Below, in pieces: positions 1 through 10,650 of a DNA stretch of 47,629 nucleotides (the first letter of the stretch is position 1; each line of letters begins with the position of its first letter). The notes under the pieces were generated by a model. That model did no database searches and had not been told where the DNA came from. It saw only the letters and a program-made list of their open reading frames with translations. Both the position numbers and the translations under genes were made by a program. Origin of the DNA: Pseudomonas juntendi (GTDB lineage Bacteria; Pseudomonadota; Gammaproteobacteria; Pseudomonadales; Pseudomonadaceae). The DNA lies in contig NZ_BLJG01000017.1 of assembly GCF_009932375.1 (NCBI RefSeq), positions 1 to 47,629 on the forward strand, written 5' to 3'.

Positions 1-355
1 CGCCTCCTACTCGATTCTGCGTGTCACAGAATTGTCGACCATGGCCATCTAAGCTTTTCTGTAAAGGTTGTGCCGTGGCCGGGGCGCTTCGCAGCTCCAA
101 GGCCGCACTGCCGCGACATATGCGAAATTCAATGTGCTTTCGTACCCATGACAACCGTCGCACTGTTGGCTTCGTGCGTTGTCCCAGCTTTATCGCGCAA
201 ACGATTGTTCTAGCCAAAAATTTAAGCGATCTGACAGCTTTAGCAGTGTATGATTGCGCCCGTCAGCCCCGCCGGGGCTTGTGGAAAACCACCATGGACT
301 TACCCAGTAGTTACTCGCTAACACGATTCATACCGAAAGATCTGACCGATTGATT
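1..355. other. Non-coding stretch upstream of mgtE
   Basis: I see no convincing gene here. A 110-codon open frame (21-353, plus strand) has no recognisable motif and no good ribosome-binding site, and is probably chance. A GC-rich stem-loop (265-279, AGCCCC-gcc-GGGGCT) lies in what would be the 5' leader of mgtE. The left end of the window may hold the 3' flank of an upstream gene, but I cannot identify it. Confidence 0.4.
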
Positions 356-381
356 CTCCCGGCGTGCTCCGCTGCTGGGAG
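356..381 (+). promoter_or_regulatory. Stem-loop next to the mgtE ribosome-binding site
   Basis: An 8-bp stem (356-363 with 374-381, one G-T pair) closes a 10-base loop and ends one base before the likely Shine-Dalgarno sequence GGAG (383-386), seven bases ahead of the mgtE ATG. The 3' arm itself carries GGGAG. It could affect translation of mgtE. No known Mg2+ riboswitch class is recognised. Confidence 0.35.
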
Positions 382-393
382 TGGAGTTCGCCT

Positions 394-1836
394 ATGACCG
401 AAGTAGAAGTAAAAAAAGCACAGGACAGCCTGCAGGATCGCTTGGCCCAGGTGATCGAGTTGCTGCAGCGCCAGCGTGTGGTCGAAGACCTGACCCACCG
501 CCAGGAAGGTGCGCACAACGACCTGGTCGAGAACCTGGTCCACCGCCAGAACCTCGTCGAGTTGCAGCGCAAGCTCGATGACCTTCACCCCGCCGACGTC
601 GCCTACATCCTCGAAGCCTTGCCGCTGGAAGACCGCCTGACGGTCTGGCAGCTGGTGCGCTCGGATCGCGACGGCGACATCCTGCTCGAAGTCTCCGACT
701 CCGTACGTCAGTCGCTGATTGCCGACATGGACGACCACGAGCTGCTGGCGGCGGCCAAGGAAATGGACGCCGACGAACTGGCTGACCTGGCGCCTGAGTT
801 GCCGCGTGACGTTGTCCACGAGCTGATGGAAACGCTGGATGCCCAGCAACGCGAGCGGGTGCGTTCCGCGCTGAGCTACGACGAGGAGCAGGTCGGTGCG
901 CTGATGGACTTCGAGATGGTCACCATCCGCGAAGACGTCAGCCTGGAAGTGGTGCTGCGCTACCTGCGCCGCCTCAAAGAACTGCCCAACCATACCGACA
1001 AACTGTTCGTGGTCGATTACGACGGCATCCTCAAAGGGGTGTTGCCGATCAAGCGCCTGTTGGTCAACGACCCGGAGAAGAAAGTCGCGGATGTCATGGC
1101 GACCGACCCCGTGTCTTTCCAGCCCGAGGAAGATGCCTACGATGCCGCGCAGGCCTTTGAGCGTTACGACCTGGTATCGGCGCCGGTGGTCGACAAGAGC
1201 GAGCGCCTGATCGGCCGTTTGACCATCGACGAAATGGTCGACCTGATTCGTGAGGAAAGCGAGAGCGAAGTCCTCAACATGGCCGGTCTGCGCGAAGAAG
1301 AGGACATCTTCGCCTCGGTCTGGCGTTCGTTCCGCAACCGCTGGGCCTGGCTGGCGATCAACCTGATCACCGCGTTTCTGGCTTCTCGGGTGATCGGCGT
1401 GTTCGAGGGTTCGATTGAAAAACTGGTGGCCTTGGCCGCGTTGATGCCGATCGTTGCTGGTATTGGTGGCAACTCCGGTAACCAGACCATCACCATGATC
1501 GTCCGTGCCATGGCGCTGGATCAGGTGTCGCCGGGCAATACCAGTCGTTTGATGCGTAAAGAGCTGGCGGTATCGCTGATCAACGGCCTGGTGTGGGGCG
1601 GGGTGATCGGTGCGGTGGCTTTCTGGCTGTATGGCAGCTGGTCATTGGGGGTGGTGATGACCGCAGCGATGACCCTCAACCTGTTGCTGGCCGCGCTGAT
1701 GGGGGTGCTTATCCCGATGACCCTGGCGCGACTGGGGCGGGACCCGGCGATGGGGGCGAGTGTGATGATCACGGCTGTGACCGACAGTGGCGGGTTCTTC
1801 ATCTTCCTGGGGCTGGCGACGCTATTCTTGCTGTAA
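394..1836 (+). CDS. mgtE: Magnesium transporter MgtE
   Basis: Inner-membrane Mg2+ channel/transporter of the MgtE (SLC41-like) family. The 480-residue protein has the usual order: an acidic, helical MgtE_N domain (about residues 25-130), a pair of CBS domains that sense Mg2+ (about 135-255), a connecting helix, and five hydrophobic segments from about residue 310 to the end. The pore motif region 'AGIGGNSGNQTITM' is visible in the second hydrophobic segment. ATG 394 is chosen because it has GGAG seven bases upstream; an upstream GTG (364) would add ten residues and lies inside a hairpin loop. The gene stands alone, followed by a REP pair and a terminator shared with amrZ. Confidence 0.95.
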   Translation: MTEVEVKKAQDSLQDRLAQVIELLQRQRVVEDLTHRQEGAHNDLVENLVHRQNLVELQRKLDDLHPADVAYILEALPLEDRLTVWQLVRSDRDGDILLEVSDSVRQSLIADMDDHELLAAAKEMDADELADLAPELPRDVVHELMETLDAQQRERVRSALSYDEEQVGALMDFEMVTIREDVSLEVVLRYLRRLKELPNHTDKLFVVDYDGILKGVLPIKRLLVNDPEKKVADVMATDPVSFQPEEDAYDAAQAFERYDLVSAPVVDKSERLIGRLTIDEMVDLIREESESEVLNMAGLREEEDIFASVWRSFRNRWAWLAINLITAFLASRVIGVFEGSIEKLVALAALMPIVAGIGGNSGNQTITMIVRAMALDQVSPGNTSRLMRKELAVSLINGLVWGGVIGAVAFWLYGSWSLGVVMTAAMTLNLLLAALMGVLIPMTLARLGRDPAMGASVMITAVTDSGGFFIFLGLATLFLL

Positions 1837-1860
1837 CCCCTTTCTTGCCTTACGCGATCC

Positions 1861-1979
1861 CTGTAGGAGCGGCCTCGTGTCGCGAAAGGGCCGCAGCGCG
1901 GCCCCGGCAATGTCGGCTGTAACGCCAGAACCCGGGGCCGCTGCGCGCCCCATCGCGACACAAGGCCGCTCCTACAGGG
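1861..1979. repeat. Inverted pair of REP elements
   Basis: Two copies of a REP-like palindrome of the 'GTAGGAGCGGCC..GTGTCGCGA' type face each other (about 1861-1905 and 1934-1979). Each arm is near-complementary to the other. This is a typical intergenic, non-coding, possibly RAYT-mobilised element of P. putida-group genomes. Confidence 0.85.
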
Positions 1980-2004
1980 GGGCGAATTCCCTGTGGTGAC
2001 CCAC

Positions 2005-2032
2005 AAAAAAGCCAGCTGACGCTGGCTTTTTT
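2005..2032. terminator. Bidirectional terminator between mgtE and amrZ
   Basis: Stem AAAAAAGCCAGC / GCTGGCTTTTTT with a TGAC loop. The T-tract on the plus strand serves mgtE; the A-tract becomes a T-tract on the minus strand and serves amrZ, which ends 18 bases away. Confidence 0.9.
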
Positions 2033-2049
2033 GTATCCGCTGGCAACCT

Positions 2050-2376
2050 TCAGGAAGCGTCGGCTGCCATCTCTGCATCGTGCGCGATCAGCGCAACCAA
2101 GGCGTTTTGCTGGCGGTGGGAGAGCTGACGGAAACGTTGCAGCAACTCGCGTTCATGCAGGGACAGCTCCGGGCTGTCCAGGCGCATGCTCAGCTCGTCA
2201 CCCAACGCGCCTTCCTGGATAAGGCTTTGCTCCAGGCGTGCGATGATTTCGGAGTTCATGCTGCGGTGATGGTTGCGCGCTACCTCGGCAATGCGCTCAC
2301 GCATTCCGTCTGGCAGGCGGACGACGAACTTGTCAGCGGTGCGGCTCGAATAAATAGCCTGTTTCATTGGGCGCAT
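2050..2376 (-). CDS. amrZ: AmrZ, ribbon-helix-helix transcription factor
   Basis: A 108-residue Arc-family DNA-binding protein strongly resembling AmrZ (AlgZ) of Pseudomonas. The DNA-contacting beta strand '[11 protein letters not shown]' (residues 15-25) keeps the K-x-V-x-R pattern (K16, V18, R20), corresponding to K18/V20/R22 of P. aeruginosa AmrZ; the N-terminus is two residues shorter. The RHH helices ('[15 protein letters not shown]') follow, then the C-terminal tetramerisation segment ('[16 protein letters not shown]'). In other pseudomonads AmrZ controls motility, exopolysaccharide and c-di-GMP genes, often oppositely to FleQ. It is convergent with mgtE. Confidence 0.93.
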   Translation of the reverse strand: MRPMKQAIYSSRTADKFVVRLPDGMRERIAEVARNHHRSMNSEIIARLEQSLIQEGALGDELSMRLDSPELSLHERELLQRFRQLSHRQQNALVALIAHDAEMAADAS

Positions 2377-2722
2377 ATAAATTGACCGGATTTTGGTTCA
2401 GGGGAAGCGGTTCTCAAATTGGCCGCACGGGGGTGAAAATACGACCGTCGTGGCGACAAAATGTTCAACCGTCAGTGAAAATTGGATGCTCATCTTGCCT
2501 CAAGGTCGCCGTTTCCTTGGCGTCAATTCTGTGACAAATAGTGGGCCGGGTAAAGGCTTTGTGCCAGTACCAATTATCAGAAATGAGTACTGGTTTGAAA
2601 AGTTTTACATGCTCCGGCTCGCCTGACCGTCAGCCTTTTGCCGTCAAAAACTGGTAAAAAACAGCAAAAGACCAGGAAAACCCCTAGAATGCGCCGGGTT
2701 CCCTCCATAGAGCATAGTGGCT
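2377..2722. promoter_or_regulatory. Divergent intergenic region amrZ / phnN
   Basis: 346 bases with no supported gene. It must hold the amrZ promoter (minus strand) and the phnN promoter (plus strand). A minus-strand GAACAT followed 16 bases later by TCGTA (about 2440-2470) only loosely resembles an AlgU (sigma-22) promoter, so I do not call it. A 77-codon open frame (2393-2626) has no recognisable features. Confidence 0.4.
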
Positions 2723-3319
2723 ATGCAACATGACGCAAGCGACCGCCGATCAGGGGCAGGGCGGCTGATATTTTTGATGGGCCCGTCAGGGTCCGGGAAG
2801 GATTCCATCCTGGAAGCTTCCCGTGAGCAACTGGCTGCCGCCGGCGTGGAAATCGCCCGCAGGGTCATTACCCGCTCGGCAGAAGCGCGGGGCGAAGCGG
2901 CCCATGGCGTAACCCCGCAGCAATTTGCGGCCCTGCTCGCGCAGGGCGCGTTCGCCATGCATTGGCAGGCCAATGGCCTGGAGTATGGCATTGCAGTGCA
3001 GGTGGACCACTGGCTGCAGGCGGGCAGGCCGGTGCTGGTCAATGGCTCGCGCGCCTATTTGGCCGAAGCCCGTGCGCGTTACCCGGACCTGTTGGCGGTG
3101 CTGGTCGAAGTCAGCCCCGAAGTGCTGCGCGAGCGCTTGTTGGCCCGCGGGCGGGAAACGGCGGCGCAAGTCGAGCAGCGCCTGGCCCGTAATGCACGTT
3201 TACAGCACACCAGCGACCCCACCGTGCATGTGCTGGACAATTCCAACCGCCTGGAAACAGCCGTCGCCGGCCTGTTCACACTGCTGCGCGAAACGGGCGT
3301 GCTGCCCGGGGCGACGTAG
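2723..3319 (+). CDS. phnN: Ribose 1,5-bisphosphate phosphokinase PhnN
   Basis: Resembles PhnN, which makes PRPP from ribose 1,5-bisphosphate and ATP. It has a guanylate-kinase-like fold with a Walker A motif 'GPSGSGKDS' at residues 20-28 of a 198-residue protein, a 'RVITRSAEARGE' segment after it, and a lid region rich in arginine ('RERLLARGRET'). In C-P lyase operons phnN lies with phnGHIJKLM; none of those genes is here, so this copy is isolated and may serve nucleotide/PRPP metabolism. ATG 2723 is chosen; a GTG at 2717 would add two residues. Confidence 0.85.
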   Translation: MQHDASDRRSGAGRLIFLMGPSGSGKDSILEASREQLAAAGVEIARRVITRSAEARGEAAHGVTPQQFAALLAQGAFAMHWQANGLEYGIAVQVDHWLQAGRPVLVNGSRAYLAEARARYPDLLAVLVEVSPEVLRERLLARGRETAAQVEQRLARNARLQHTSDPTVHVLDNSNRLETAVAGLFTLLRETGVLPGAT

Positions 3320-3357
3320 TGCCAGAAAAGGATTACGCGAAAAAGCCCGGTACAGGC

Positions 3358-3386
3358 ATGACAAACGCTGGCATGCTGGTTAACAT
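3358..3386 (+). promoter_or_regulatory. Candidate sigma-70 promoter for tRNA-Arg
   Basis: ATGACA (3358-3363) and TAACAT (3381-3386) are spaced by 17 bases and followed by a GC-rich stretch before the tRNA. This resembles a stringently controlled stable-RNA promoter. It is a motif match only. Confidence 0.4.
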
Positions 3387-3427
3387 GCTCGCCGTCCCGC
3401 TGTGCAGCGCTCGCTGCCGGTGTTTGC

Positions 3428-3504
3428 GTCTCAGTAGCTCAATTGGATAGAGCATCCCCCTCCTAAGGGGAAGGTTGCAGGTTCAATTCCTGCCTGGGAC
3501 GCCA
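3428..3504 (+). tRNA. tRNA-Arg, anticodon CCT
   Basis: A 77-base cloverleaf. The acceptor stem GTCTCAG (3428-3434) pairs with CTGGGAC (3494-3500), followed by discriminator G and an encoded CCA (3502-3504). The D stem is GCTC/GAGC, the anticodon stem TCCCC/GGGGA with loop CTCCTAA, so the anticodon is CCT (3462-3464), reading AGG. The T arm carries GGTTCAATTCC. No integrase or duplicated 3' end was seen nearby, although this tRNA is often an island insertion site. Confidence 0.95.
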
Positions 3505-3720
3505 TTTCCCCCTCTGTTTGCCTACCTCTCCAAAGCCCTGAGGCTTGCCGCCGATCAGGCCGTCATGGCCGGTAAAAATATACGCCGTTGGATCTCTTCC
3601 GGTCTCCCAGCGCCAGGCTTATGCTTGCCACTGACAGACATGATCTTGCCGCCTGCGGCAAACACATAATGTCGGCAGCCCCTTGATGGGCACGCAGTTG
3701 CTGGGCATCAGGGAGAGCGC

Positions 3721-4719
3721 ATGAATCAGGAAACCAGGCCGGCGCCCGCCGGCTTCAGTGAGCAGCAGTTGCACACCTTGTTCGAGTTGGTCAGCGATGG
3801 CATCTGGGACTGGAACGCCAACACCGGCTACGTTTATCGCAACCCCGGTTGGTACGCCATGCTGGGCTATGCCAACCATTCCAAGGCCAACTCGGTATTC
3901 ACCTGGGAAAGTGTGATCCATCCCGAAGACTACCCCCGGGTGATGGCGCATTTCGAGGCCTACATCGAGCAGCGCACCGAGCGTTACCTTATCGAGTACC
4001 GTTGCCGCTGCCAGGATGGCAGTTACCTGTGGATCGAGGACACTGGCTATATCATCGACCGCAACGCCGATGGCTCGGTGGCACGCATGCTCGGTGCGCA
4101 CCGCAACATTGACGCTGGCAAGCGCCTGGTTGCGCAACTGCAACAGAAAAACCAATCACTGGAGAGCCTGGTTGCCGAACGCACCCGCGAACTGTCCTGG
4201 GTCAACCAGCAGTTGCAGCGCCAGCTGGATGAAAACCGCGAGCTGGCCGAACGCGATGCCCTGACCCGCGTCGCCAGTCGCTACCGGCTGGAAAAGGAGC
4301 TGCAACTGGAGTGTCAGCGCGCTCAGCGCTTTCGCCAGCCGTTGTCACTGATTGCCATGGACATGGATGATTTCAAGCCGATCAATGACCGCTATGGCCA
4401 CGCGCAGGGTGACAGGGCATTGGTGCAGGTGGCGGAAAACCTGCGCAGCTGCCTGCGTGATTTTGACCTGTTGGCGCGTTGGGGGGGTGACGAGTTCATC
4501 ATCGTGCTGCCGCAGACCGCCCTGAGCGAGGCGTTGGATGTGGCAACACGCTTGCGCCAGGCCGTACAGCAGCTGGAGCCGGTAGGCGACTGCCGGTTGA
4601 CCATGAGCTACGGCGTGGTGCAGCGGCGCGGCGGTGAGGACCAGGTTGAGCTGCTGGCGCGGGCGGACCAGGCGCTGTACCGGGCCAAGGGCAATGGCAA
4701 GAACGTCATAGCCGAGTAG
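3721..4719 (+). CDS. PAS-GGDEF diguanylate cyclase
   Basis: Predicted enzyme making c-di-GMP from two GTP. Of 332 residues, about 15-130 form a PAS domain of the PAS_3 type ('SDGIWDWN...YRNPGWYAMLGY', then 'YRCRCQDGSYLWIEDTG'); about 131-175 form a coiled coil; and 178-332 form the GGDEF domain. The active-site motif is WGGDEF (GGDEF at 255-259), and a complete inhibitory-site RxxD (R246-D249) lies exactly five residues before it, so product inhibition is expected. No transmembrane segment is seen, so it should be cytoplasmic with an unknown PAS signal. The SD 'GGGAGAG' precedes ATG 3721. It is convergent with the bkd operon. Confidence 0.9.
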   Translation: MNQETRPAPAGFSEQQLHTLFELVSDGIWDWNANTGYVYRNPGWYAMLGYANHSKANSVFTWESVIHPEDYPRVMAHFEAYIEQRTERYLIEYRCRCQDGSYLWIEDTGYIIDRNADGSVARMLGAHRNIDAGKRLVAQLQQKNQSLESLVAERTRELSWVNQQLQRQLDENRELAERDALTRVASRYRLEKELQLECQRAQRFRQPLSLIAMDMDDFKPINDRYGHAQGDRALVQVAENLRSCLRDFDLLARWGGDEFIIVLPQTALSEALDVATRLRQAVQQLEPVGDCRLTMSYGVVQRRGGEDQVELLARADQALYRAKGNGKNVIAE

Positions 4720-4739
4720 CCTGTGCCGGCCCCGTGAGT

Positions 4740-4774
4740 AAAAAAAGACCCGCGGCGCCTCACGGCGCAGCGGG
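4740..4774 (-). terminator. Terminator of the bkd operon
   Basis: On the minus strand a GC-rich stem (CCCGCtGCGCC-gtga-GGCGCcGCGGG) is followed by TCTTTTTTT, a strong intrinsic terminator just after lpdV. It may also slow plus-strand transcription leaving the diguanylate cyclase gene. Confidence 0.85.
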
Positions 4775-4800
4775 CCAAATCGGCCTTGGCCGCTTCAGTG

Positions 4801-6180
4801 TCAGATATGCAGGGCGTGCCCCAAGGCGCGCAGTGCCGCTTCCTGTACCGCCTCACCCAGTGTCGGGTGGGCATGGATGGTACCGGCCACATCCTCCAGG
4901 CATGCGCCCATCTCCAGCGACTGGGCAAACGCCGTGGACAGCTCGGAAACGGCCACGCCAACCGCCTGCCAACCCACGATCAGATGGTTGTCACGGCGCG
5001 CCACCACGCGCACGAAACCGCTTTTCGACTCCAGGCTCATGGCCCGGCCATTGGCAGCAAACGGGAACTGCGCGACGATGCAGTCCAGGCCCTGCTGGCT
5101 GGCCTGCTCCGGGGTCTTGCCGACTACCACCACTTCCGGGTCGGTGAAGCACACGGCGGCAATGGCTGCCGGCTCGAAACGGCGGGTTTTGCCGGCGATG
5201 ATCTCGGCCACCATCTCGCCTTGGGCCATGGCCCGGTGCGCCAGCATCGGCTCGCCAGCCACGTCGCCGATGGCCCAGACATTGTGCATGCTGGTCTGGC
5301 AGCGCTCGTCGATGGCGATGCCGGCGCCGTTCATTTTCAGGTCCAGGCATTCCAGGTTGAAGCCGCGGGTGCGTGGTCGGCGGCCGACCGCCACCAGTAC
5401 CTGGTCAGCCTCCAGGCGCAACTGCCCACCCTGGCCATCATTGGCCAGCAGGCAGCCATCTCGGTAACCCTCGACGGTATGGCCCAGGTGCAGGGCGATG
5501 CCCAGCTTTTTCAGCGACTCGGCCACCGGTGCCGTCAGTTCAGTGTCGTAAGTCGGCAGAATGCGCTCGCGCGCTTCCACCACGCTGACCCGCGCGCCCA
5601 GTTTGCGATAGGCGATACCCAGCTCCAGGCCGATGTAACCACCGCCCACCACCACCAGGTGTTGGGGCAGGGCTTTGGGTGCCAGCGCTTCGGTGGAGGA
5701 AATGACCGCGCCACCCAGCGGCAGCATCGGCAGTTCAACGCTGCTGGAGCCGGTGGCCAGTAGCAGGTGTTCGCACTGGATACGTTGGCCATCGACCTCG
5801 ACCTGCTTGCCGTCGAGCAGCTTGGCCCAGCCATGCACAACCTTGACTCCGTGTTTTTTCAGCAAGGCGGCGACCCCGGTTGTCAGGCGGTCGACGATCC
5901 CGTCCTTCCAGGCCACGCTCTGGCCGATGTCCAGGCGCGGCGAAGCCACGCTGATGCCCAGCGGTGAGGCTTCGGTGTAGCGGGTTGCCTGGTGGAACTG
6001 CTCGGCCACGTGGATCAGTGCCTTGGACGGGATGCAGCCGATGTTCAGGCAAGTGCCGCCCAGCGCCTGGCCCTCGACCAGCACCGTGGGTATGCCCAGT
6101 TGCCCGGCGCGGATGGCCGCGACATAACCGCCAGGGCCGCCGCCGATGATCAGCAAGGTGGTTTGTAGGGTTTGTTGCAT
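4801..6180 (-). CDS. lpdV: Dihydrolipoyl dehydrogenase E3 (LPD-Val)
   Basis: The E3 component of the branched-chain keto acid dehydrogenase complex; it reoxidises the lipoyl group on BkdB and passes electrons via FAD to NAD+. 459 residues: FAD-binding GGGPGG at 13-18, redox-active disulfide in 'CLNIGC' (C44, C49), an NAD-binding '[13 protein letters not shown]', a second FAD motif '[15 protein letters not shown]', and the C-terminal catalytic 'HAHPT' dimer-interface motif. It is last in the operon, with its ATG two bases beyond the bkdB stop. An in-frame extension upstream to 6522 would run inside bkdB in another frame and is not used. Confidence 0.96.
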   Translation of the reverse strand: MQQTLQTTLLIIGGGPGGYVAAIRAGQLGIPTVLVEGQALGGTCLNIGCIPSKALIHVAEQFHQATRYTEASPLGISVASPRLDIGQSVAWKDGIVDRLTTGVAALLKKHGVKVVHGWAKLLDGKQVEVDGQRIQCEHLLLATGSSSVELPMLPLGGAVISSTEALAPKALPQHLVVVGGGYIGLELGIAYRKLGARVSVVEARERILPTYDTELTAPVAESLKKLGIALHLGHTVEGYRDGCLLANDGQGGQLRLEADQVLVAVGRRPRTRGFNLECLDLKMNGAGIAIDERCQTSMHNVWAIGDVAGEPMLAHRAMAQGEMVAEIIAGKTRRFEPAAIAAVCFTDPEVVVVGKTPEQASQQGLDCIVAQFPFAANGRAMSLESKSGFVRVVARRDNHLIVGWQAVGVAVSELSTAFAQSLEMGACLEDVAGTIHAHPTLGEAVQEAALRALGHALHI

Positions 6181-6182
6181 GA

Positions 6183-7442
6183 TCACTCCACGAACAGACA
6201 GGCAGGTTGTTCGAGCAGGCCACGCACGGCCTGGATGAACAGGGCGGCGTCCATGCCATCGACCACCCGGTGGTCGAACGAGCTGGACAGGTTCATCATC
6301 TTGCGCACGACGATCTGGCCGTCGATCACCACCGGCCGCTCGACCATGCGGTTGACGCCGACGATCGCCACCTCCGGCGTGTTCACCACGGGCGTGCTGA
6401 CGATACCGCCCAGCGCTCCGAGGCTGGTCAGGGTGATGGTCGAACCGGACAGTTCTTCGCGGTTGGCCTTGTTGTTGCGCGCGGCATGGGCCAGGCGCGT
6501 GATCTCGCTGGCGTTGGCCCACAGGCTGCCTGCTTCGGCGTGGCGCAGCACCGGCACCATCAGCCCGTTGTCCCCTTGCGTGGCGATGCCGACATGCACC
6601 GCACCATGGCGGGTGATGACCTGCGCTTCGTCGTCGTAGGTCGCGTTGATCTGCGGGAAATCACGCAGCGCCACCACCAGCGCACGCACCAGGAACGGCA
6701 GCAGGGTGAGTTTGCCGCGGCTGTCGCCGTGCTTGCTGTTGAGCTGCTGGCGCAGGGCTTCGAGGGCCGTGACGTCGATTTCTTCCACGTAGCTGAAGTG
6801 CGCGACCCGGCGCTTGGCGTCCTGCATGCGCTGGGCAATCTTGCGGCGCAGGCCGATCACCGGCACCTGCTGGCTGTCGCTGCGCTTGGCATAGCCATTC
6901 GGCGCCTGCCCAGTGCTGCTTTGCGGCTTGCTCATGAAGGCGTCGAGGTCTTCGTGCAGAATGCGCCCGGCCGGGCCGCTGCCATGCACGTAGCGCAGTT
7001 CGATACCCGCATCCAGGGCGCGCTTGCGCACGGCGGGCGAAGCCAGCGGCTTGTCGCCCGGCTGACGCGGCACGATGGGCGCGGTTTCATGGTTGGCCGG
7101 TGCCTGGCAGGCGACCGGTTTCACGGGTTCCTGCGGCGCTGCCGGCGCAGCTGCCGTTTCCACCTGTTTGGCCTGCGGCACATCCACATGGTTACCGCTG
7201 CCTTCCACCTCGATGCGGATCAGCTCGCTGCCGACCGCCATCACTTCCCCGGGTTGGCCGCCCAAGGCCAATACTTTGCCACTGACCGGCGAAGGGATTT
7301 CCACAGTTGCCTTGTCGGTCATGACATCGGCCACCACCTGGTCTTCGGCGATGGTGTCGCCGACCTTGACGAACCATTCCACCAACTCGACCTGCGCGAT
7401 GCCTTCGCCAATGTCCGGCATCTTGATGACGTGCGTGCCCAT
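6183..7442 (-). CDS. bkdB: Branched-chain keto acid dehydrogenase E2 (lipoyl transacylase)
   Basis: The core dihydrolipoyl transacylase of the complex. 419 residues: an N-terminal lipoyl domain with the lipoylation site in 'TDKA' (K44), an Ala/Pro-rich linker (about 80-135), a peripheral subunit-binding domain ('[33 protein letters not shown]'), and a C-terminal acyltransferase domain. The catalytic motif is HRVVDG at 391-396 (H391, D395). The gene begins immediately after the bkdAB stop, indicating translational coupling. Confidence 0.96.
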   Translation of the reverse strand: MGTHVIKMPDIGEGIAQVELVEWFVKVGDTIAEDQVVADVMTDKATVEIPSPVSGKVLALGGQPGEVMAVGSELIRIEVEGSGNHVDVPQAKQVETAAAPAAPQEPVKPVACQAPANHETAPIVPRQPGDKPLASPAVRKRALDAGIELRYVHGSGPAGRILHEDLDAFMSKPQSSTGQAPNGYAKRSDSQQVPVIGLRRKIAQRMQDAKRRVAHFSYVEEIDVTALEALRQQLNSKHGDSRGKLTLLPFLVRALVVALRDFPQINATYDDEAQVITRHGAVHVGIATQGDNGLMVPVLRHAEAGSLWANASEITRLAHAARNNKANREELSGSTITLTSLGALGGIVSTPVVNTPEVAIVGVNRMVERPVVIDGQIVVRKMMNLSSSFDHRVVDGMDAALFIQAVRGLLEQPACLFVE

Positions 7443-8501
7443 TCAGACCTCCATGACCTTTTTCAGTGCCGCACCTACCCGCGAAGGCCCAGGGAAGTAA
7501 GCCCATTCCTGTGCGTGAGGGTAGGGGGTGTCCCAGCCGGTGACGCGCTCGATTGGCGCCTCCAGGTGGTGGAAGCAGTGCTCCTGCACCAGCGAAACCA
7601 GTTCGGCACCGAAGCCGCAGGTGCGGGTGGCCTCGTGCACTACCACGCAGCGGCCGGTTTTTTTCACCGACGCCACAATCGCCTCGAGGTCCAGCGGCCA
7701 GAGGCTGCGCAGGTCGATCACTTCGGCATCGACGCCGCTCTCTTCGGCTGCCACCTGGGCGACGTACACGGTGGTGCCGTACGTCAACACGGTCACGTCA
7801 TTGCCTGGCCGGGCAATGGCGGCCTTGTCCAGCGGTACGCTGTAGTAGCCGTCGGGCACGGCACTGTGCGGGTGTTTCGACCAGGGTGTCACGGGGCGGT
7901 CGTGGTGGCCGTCGAACGGGCCGTTGTACAGGCGCTTGGGCTCCAGGAAAATCACCGGGTCGTCGCATTCGATCGAGGCGATCAGCAGGCCCTTGGCGTC
8001 GTACGGGTTCGATGGCATGACCGTACGCAGGCCGCACACCTGGGTGAACATGGCTTCCGGGCTCTGGCTGTGGGTCTGGCCACCGTAAATGCCGCCGCCG
8101 CAGGGCATGCGCAGGGTCAGCGGGGCGATGAATTCACCGGCCGAGCGGTAACGCAGGCGGGCCATTTCGGAAACGATCTGGTCGGAGGCAGGGTAGAAGT
8201 AGTCGGCAAACTGGATTTCCACCACCGGGCGCAAACCGTAGGCGCCCATGCCAACCGCGGTGCCGACGATACCGCTCTCGGAGATCGGCGCGTCGAATAC
8301 GCGCGACTTGCCGTACTTGGCCTGCAGGCCCTCGGTGCAGCGGAACACACCGCCAAAGTAGCCGACGTCCTGGCCGTACACCACTACATTGTCGTCGCGT
8401 TCAAGCATGACATCCATGGCCGAGCGCAGGGCCTGGATCATGGTCATGGTGGTGGTGGCCATGGCGGTTTCCGGGTTGATGCTGTTGTTGTGGTCGTTCA
8501 T
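7443..8501 (-). CDS. bkdAB: Branched-chain keto acid dehydrogenase E1 beta subunit
   Basis: The beta subunit of the thiamine-diphosphate-dependent decarboxylase that acts on the 2-keto acids of valine, leucine and isoleucine. 352 residues from ATG 8501, which lies one base after the bkdAA stop. A second in-frame ATG at 8462 (MATTTMTM...) would give 339 residues, the length I recall for the P. putida protein, so the true start is uncertain. The conserved 'GQDVGYFGGVFRCTEGL' and 'PISESGIVGTAVGMG' segments of transketolase-type beta subunits are present. Confidence 0.95.
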   Translation of the reverse strand: MNDHNNSINPETAMATTTMTMIQALRSAMDVMLERDDNVVVYGQDVGYFGGVFRCTEGLQAKYGKSRVFDAPISESGIVGTAVGMGAYGLRPVVEIQFADYFYPASDQIVSEMARLRYRSAGEFIAPLTLRMPCGGGIYGGQTHSQSPEAMFTQVCGLRTVMPSNPYDAKGLLIASIECDDPVIFLEPKRLYNGPFDGHHDRPVTPWSKHPHSAVPDGYYSVPLDKAAIARPGNDVTVLTYGTTVYVAQVAAEESGVDAEVIDLRSLWPLDLEAIVASVKKTGRCVVVHEATRTCGFGAELVSLVQEHCFHHLEAPIERVTGWDTPYPHAQEWAYFPGPSRVGAALKKVMEV

Positions 8502-8502
8502 G

Positions 8503-9933
<1,431 letters not shown>

Positions 9934-10419
9934 ATGCGCAAACTCGATCGTACCGATATCGGCATTCTCAACAGCCTGCAGGAGAACGCCCGCATCACCA
10001 ACGCCGAGCTGGCACGCTCGGTGAACCTGTCGCCCACGCCCTGTTTCAATCGGGTGCGGGCCATGGAAGAGCTTGGCGTGATCCGGCAGCAGGTGACGTT
10101 GTTGTCCCCCGAAGTGCTGGGGCTGGATGTGAACGTGTTCATTCATGTCAGCCTGGAGAAACAGGTGGAGCAGTCGCTGCATCGCTTCGAGGAAGAAATC
10201 GCCGAGCGGCCCGAGGTGATGGAGTGCTACCTGATGACCGGTGACCCGGACTACCTGCTGCGGGTACTGCTGCCCAGCATCCAGGCGCTGGAGCGGTTTC
10301 TCGATTACCTGACCCGGTTGCCGGGTGTGGCCAATATTCGCTCGAGTTTTGCCCTGAAGCAGGTGCGCTATAAAACCGCCCTGCCGCTGCCAGCCAATGG
10401 CATGACCTTGCGCGAGTGA
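9934..10419 (+). CDS. bkdR: BkdR, Lrp/AsnC-family activator of the bkd operon
   Basis: A 161-residue leucine-responsive-type regulator. The N-terminal helix-turn-helix ('[41 protein letters not shown]', about residues 5-45) is followed by the RAM ligand-binding/oligomerisation domain (about 68-145, including '[15 protein letters not shown]'). Its divergent position beside bkdAA matches the known positive regulator, which responds to L-branched-chain amino acids. Confidence 0.95.
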   Translation: MRKLDRTDIGILNSLQENARITNAELARSVNLSPTPCFNRVRAMEELGVIRQQVTLLSPEVLGLDVNVFIHVSLEKQVEQSLHRFEEEIAERPEVMECYLMTGDPDYLLRVLLPSIQALERFLDYLTRLPGVANIRSSFALKQVRYKTALPLPANGMTLRE

Positions 10420-10650
10420 GCCATGCAGCGCCGTTGGCGTGGGAACTGTTGAACTGCGAATTCATCGAAGGCTAGGTCGCCAGCAACCGTGCCAAGCAGC
10501 GCGTGCTGGCAGTACCAGCCTGATCGCGACACCACCTGCACCGGACACGCCGCCATGGCGGCAAATCGCTCAAAGGGGGCCTGCGCCGAGCGGGTTTTGC
10601 CCTTATGCTGCTAGCAGCCCGCCACCTGACCAGGGAGCTCCTCGGTACCT

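Noticed and set aside
2393..2626. 77-codon frame between amrZ and phnN
   Set aside because: No good SD, motif or coding-like composition; more likely the regulatory interval.
3428..3504. tRNA-Arg(CCT) as an attachment site for a genomic island
   Set aside because: No integrase gene and no second copy of the tRNA 3' end was found by reading the window.
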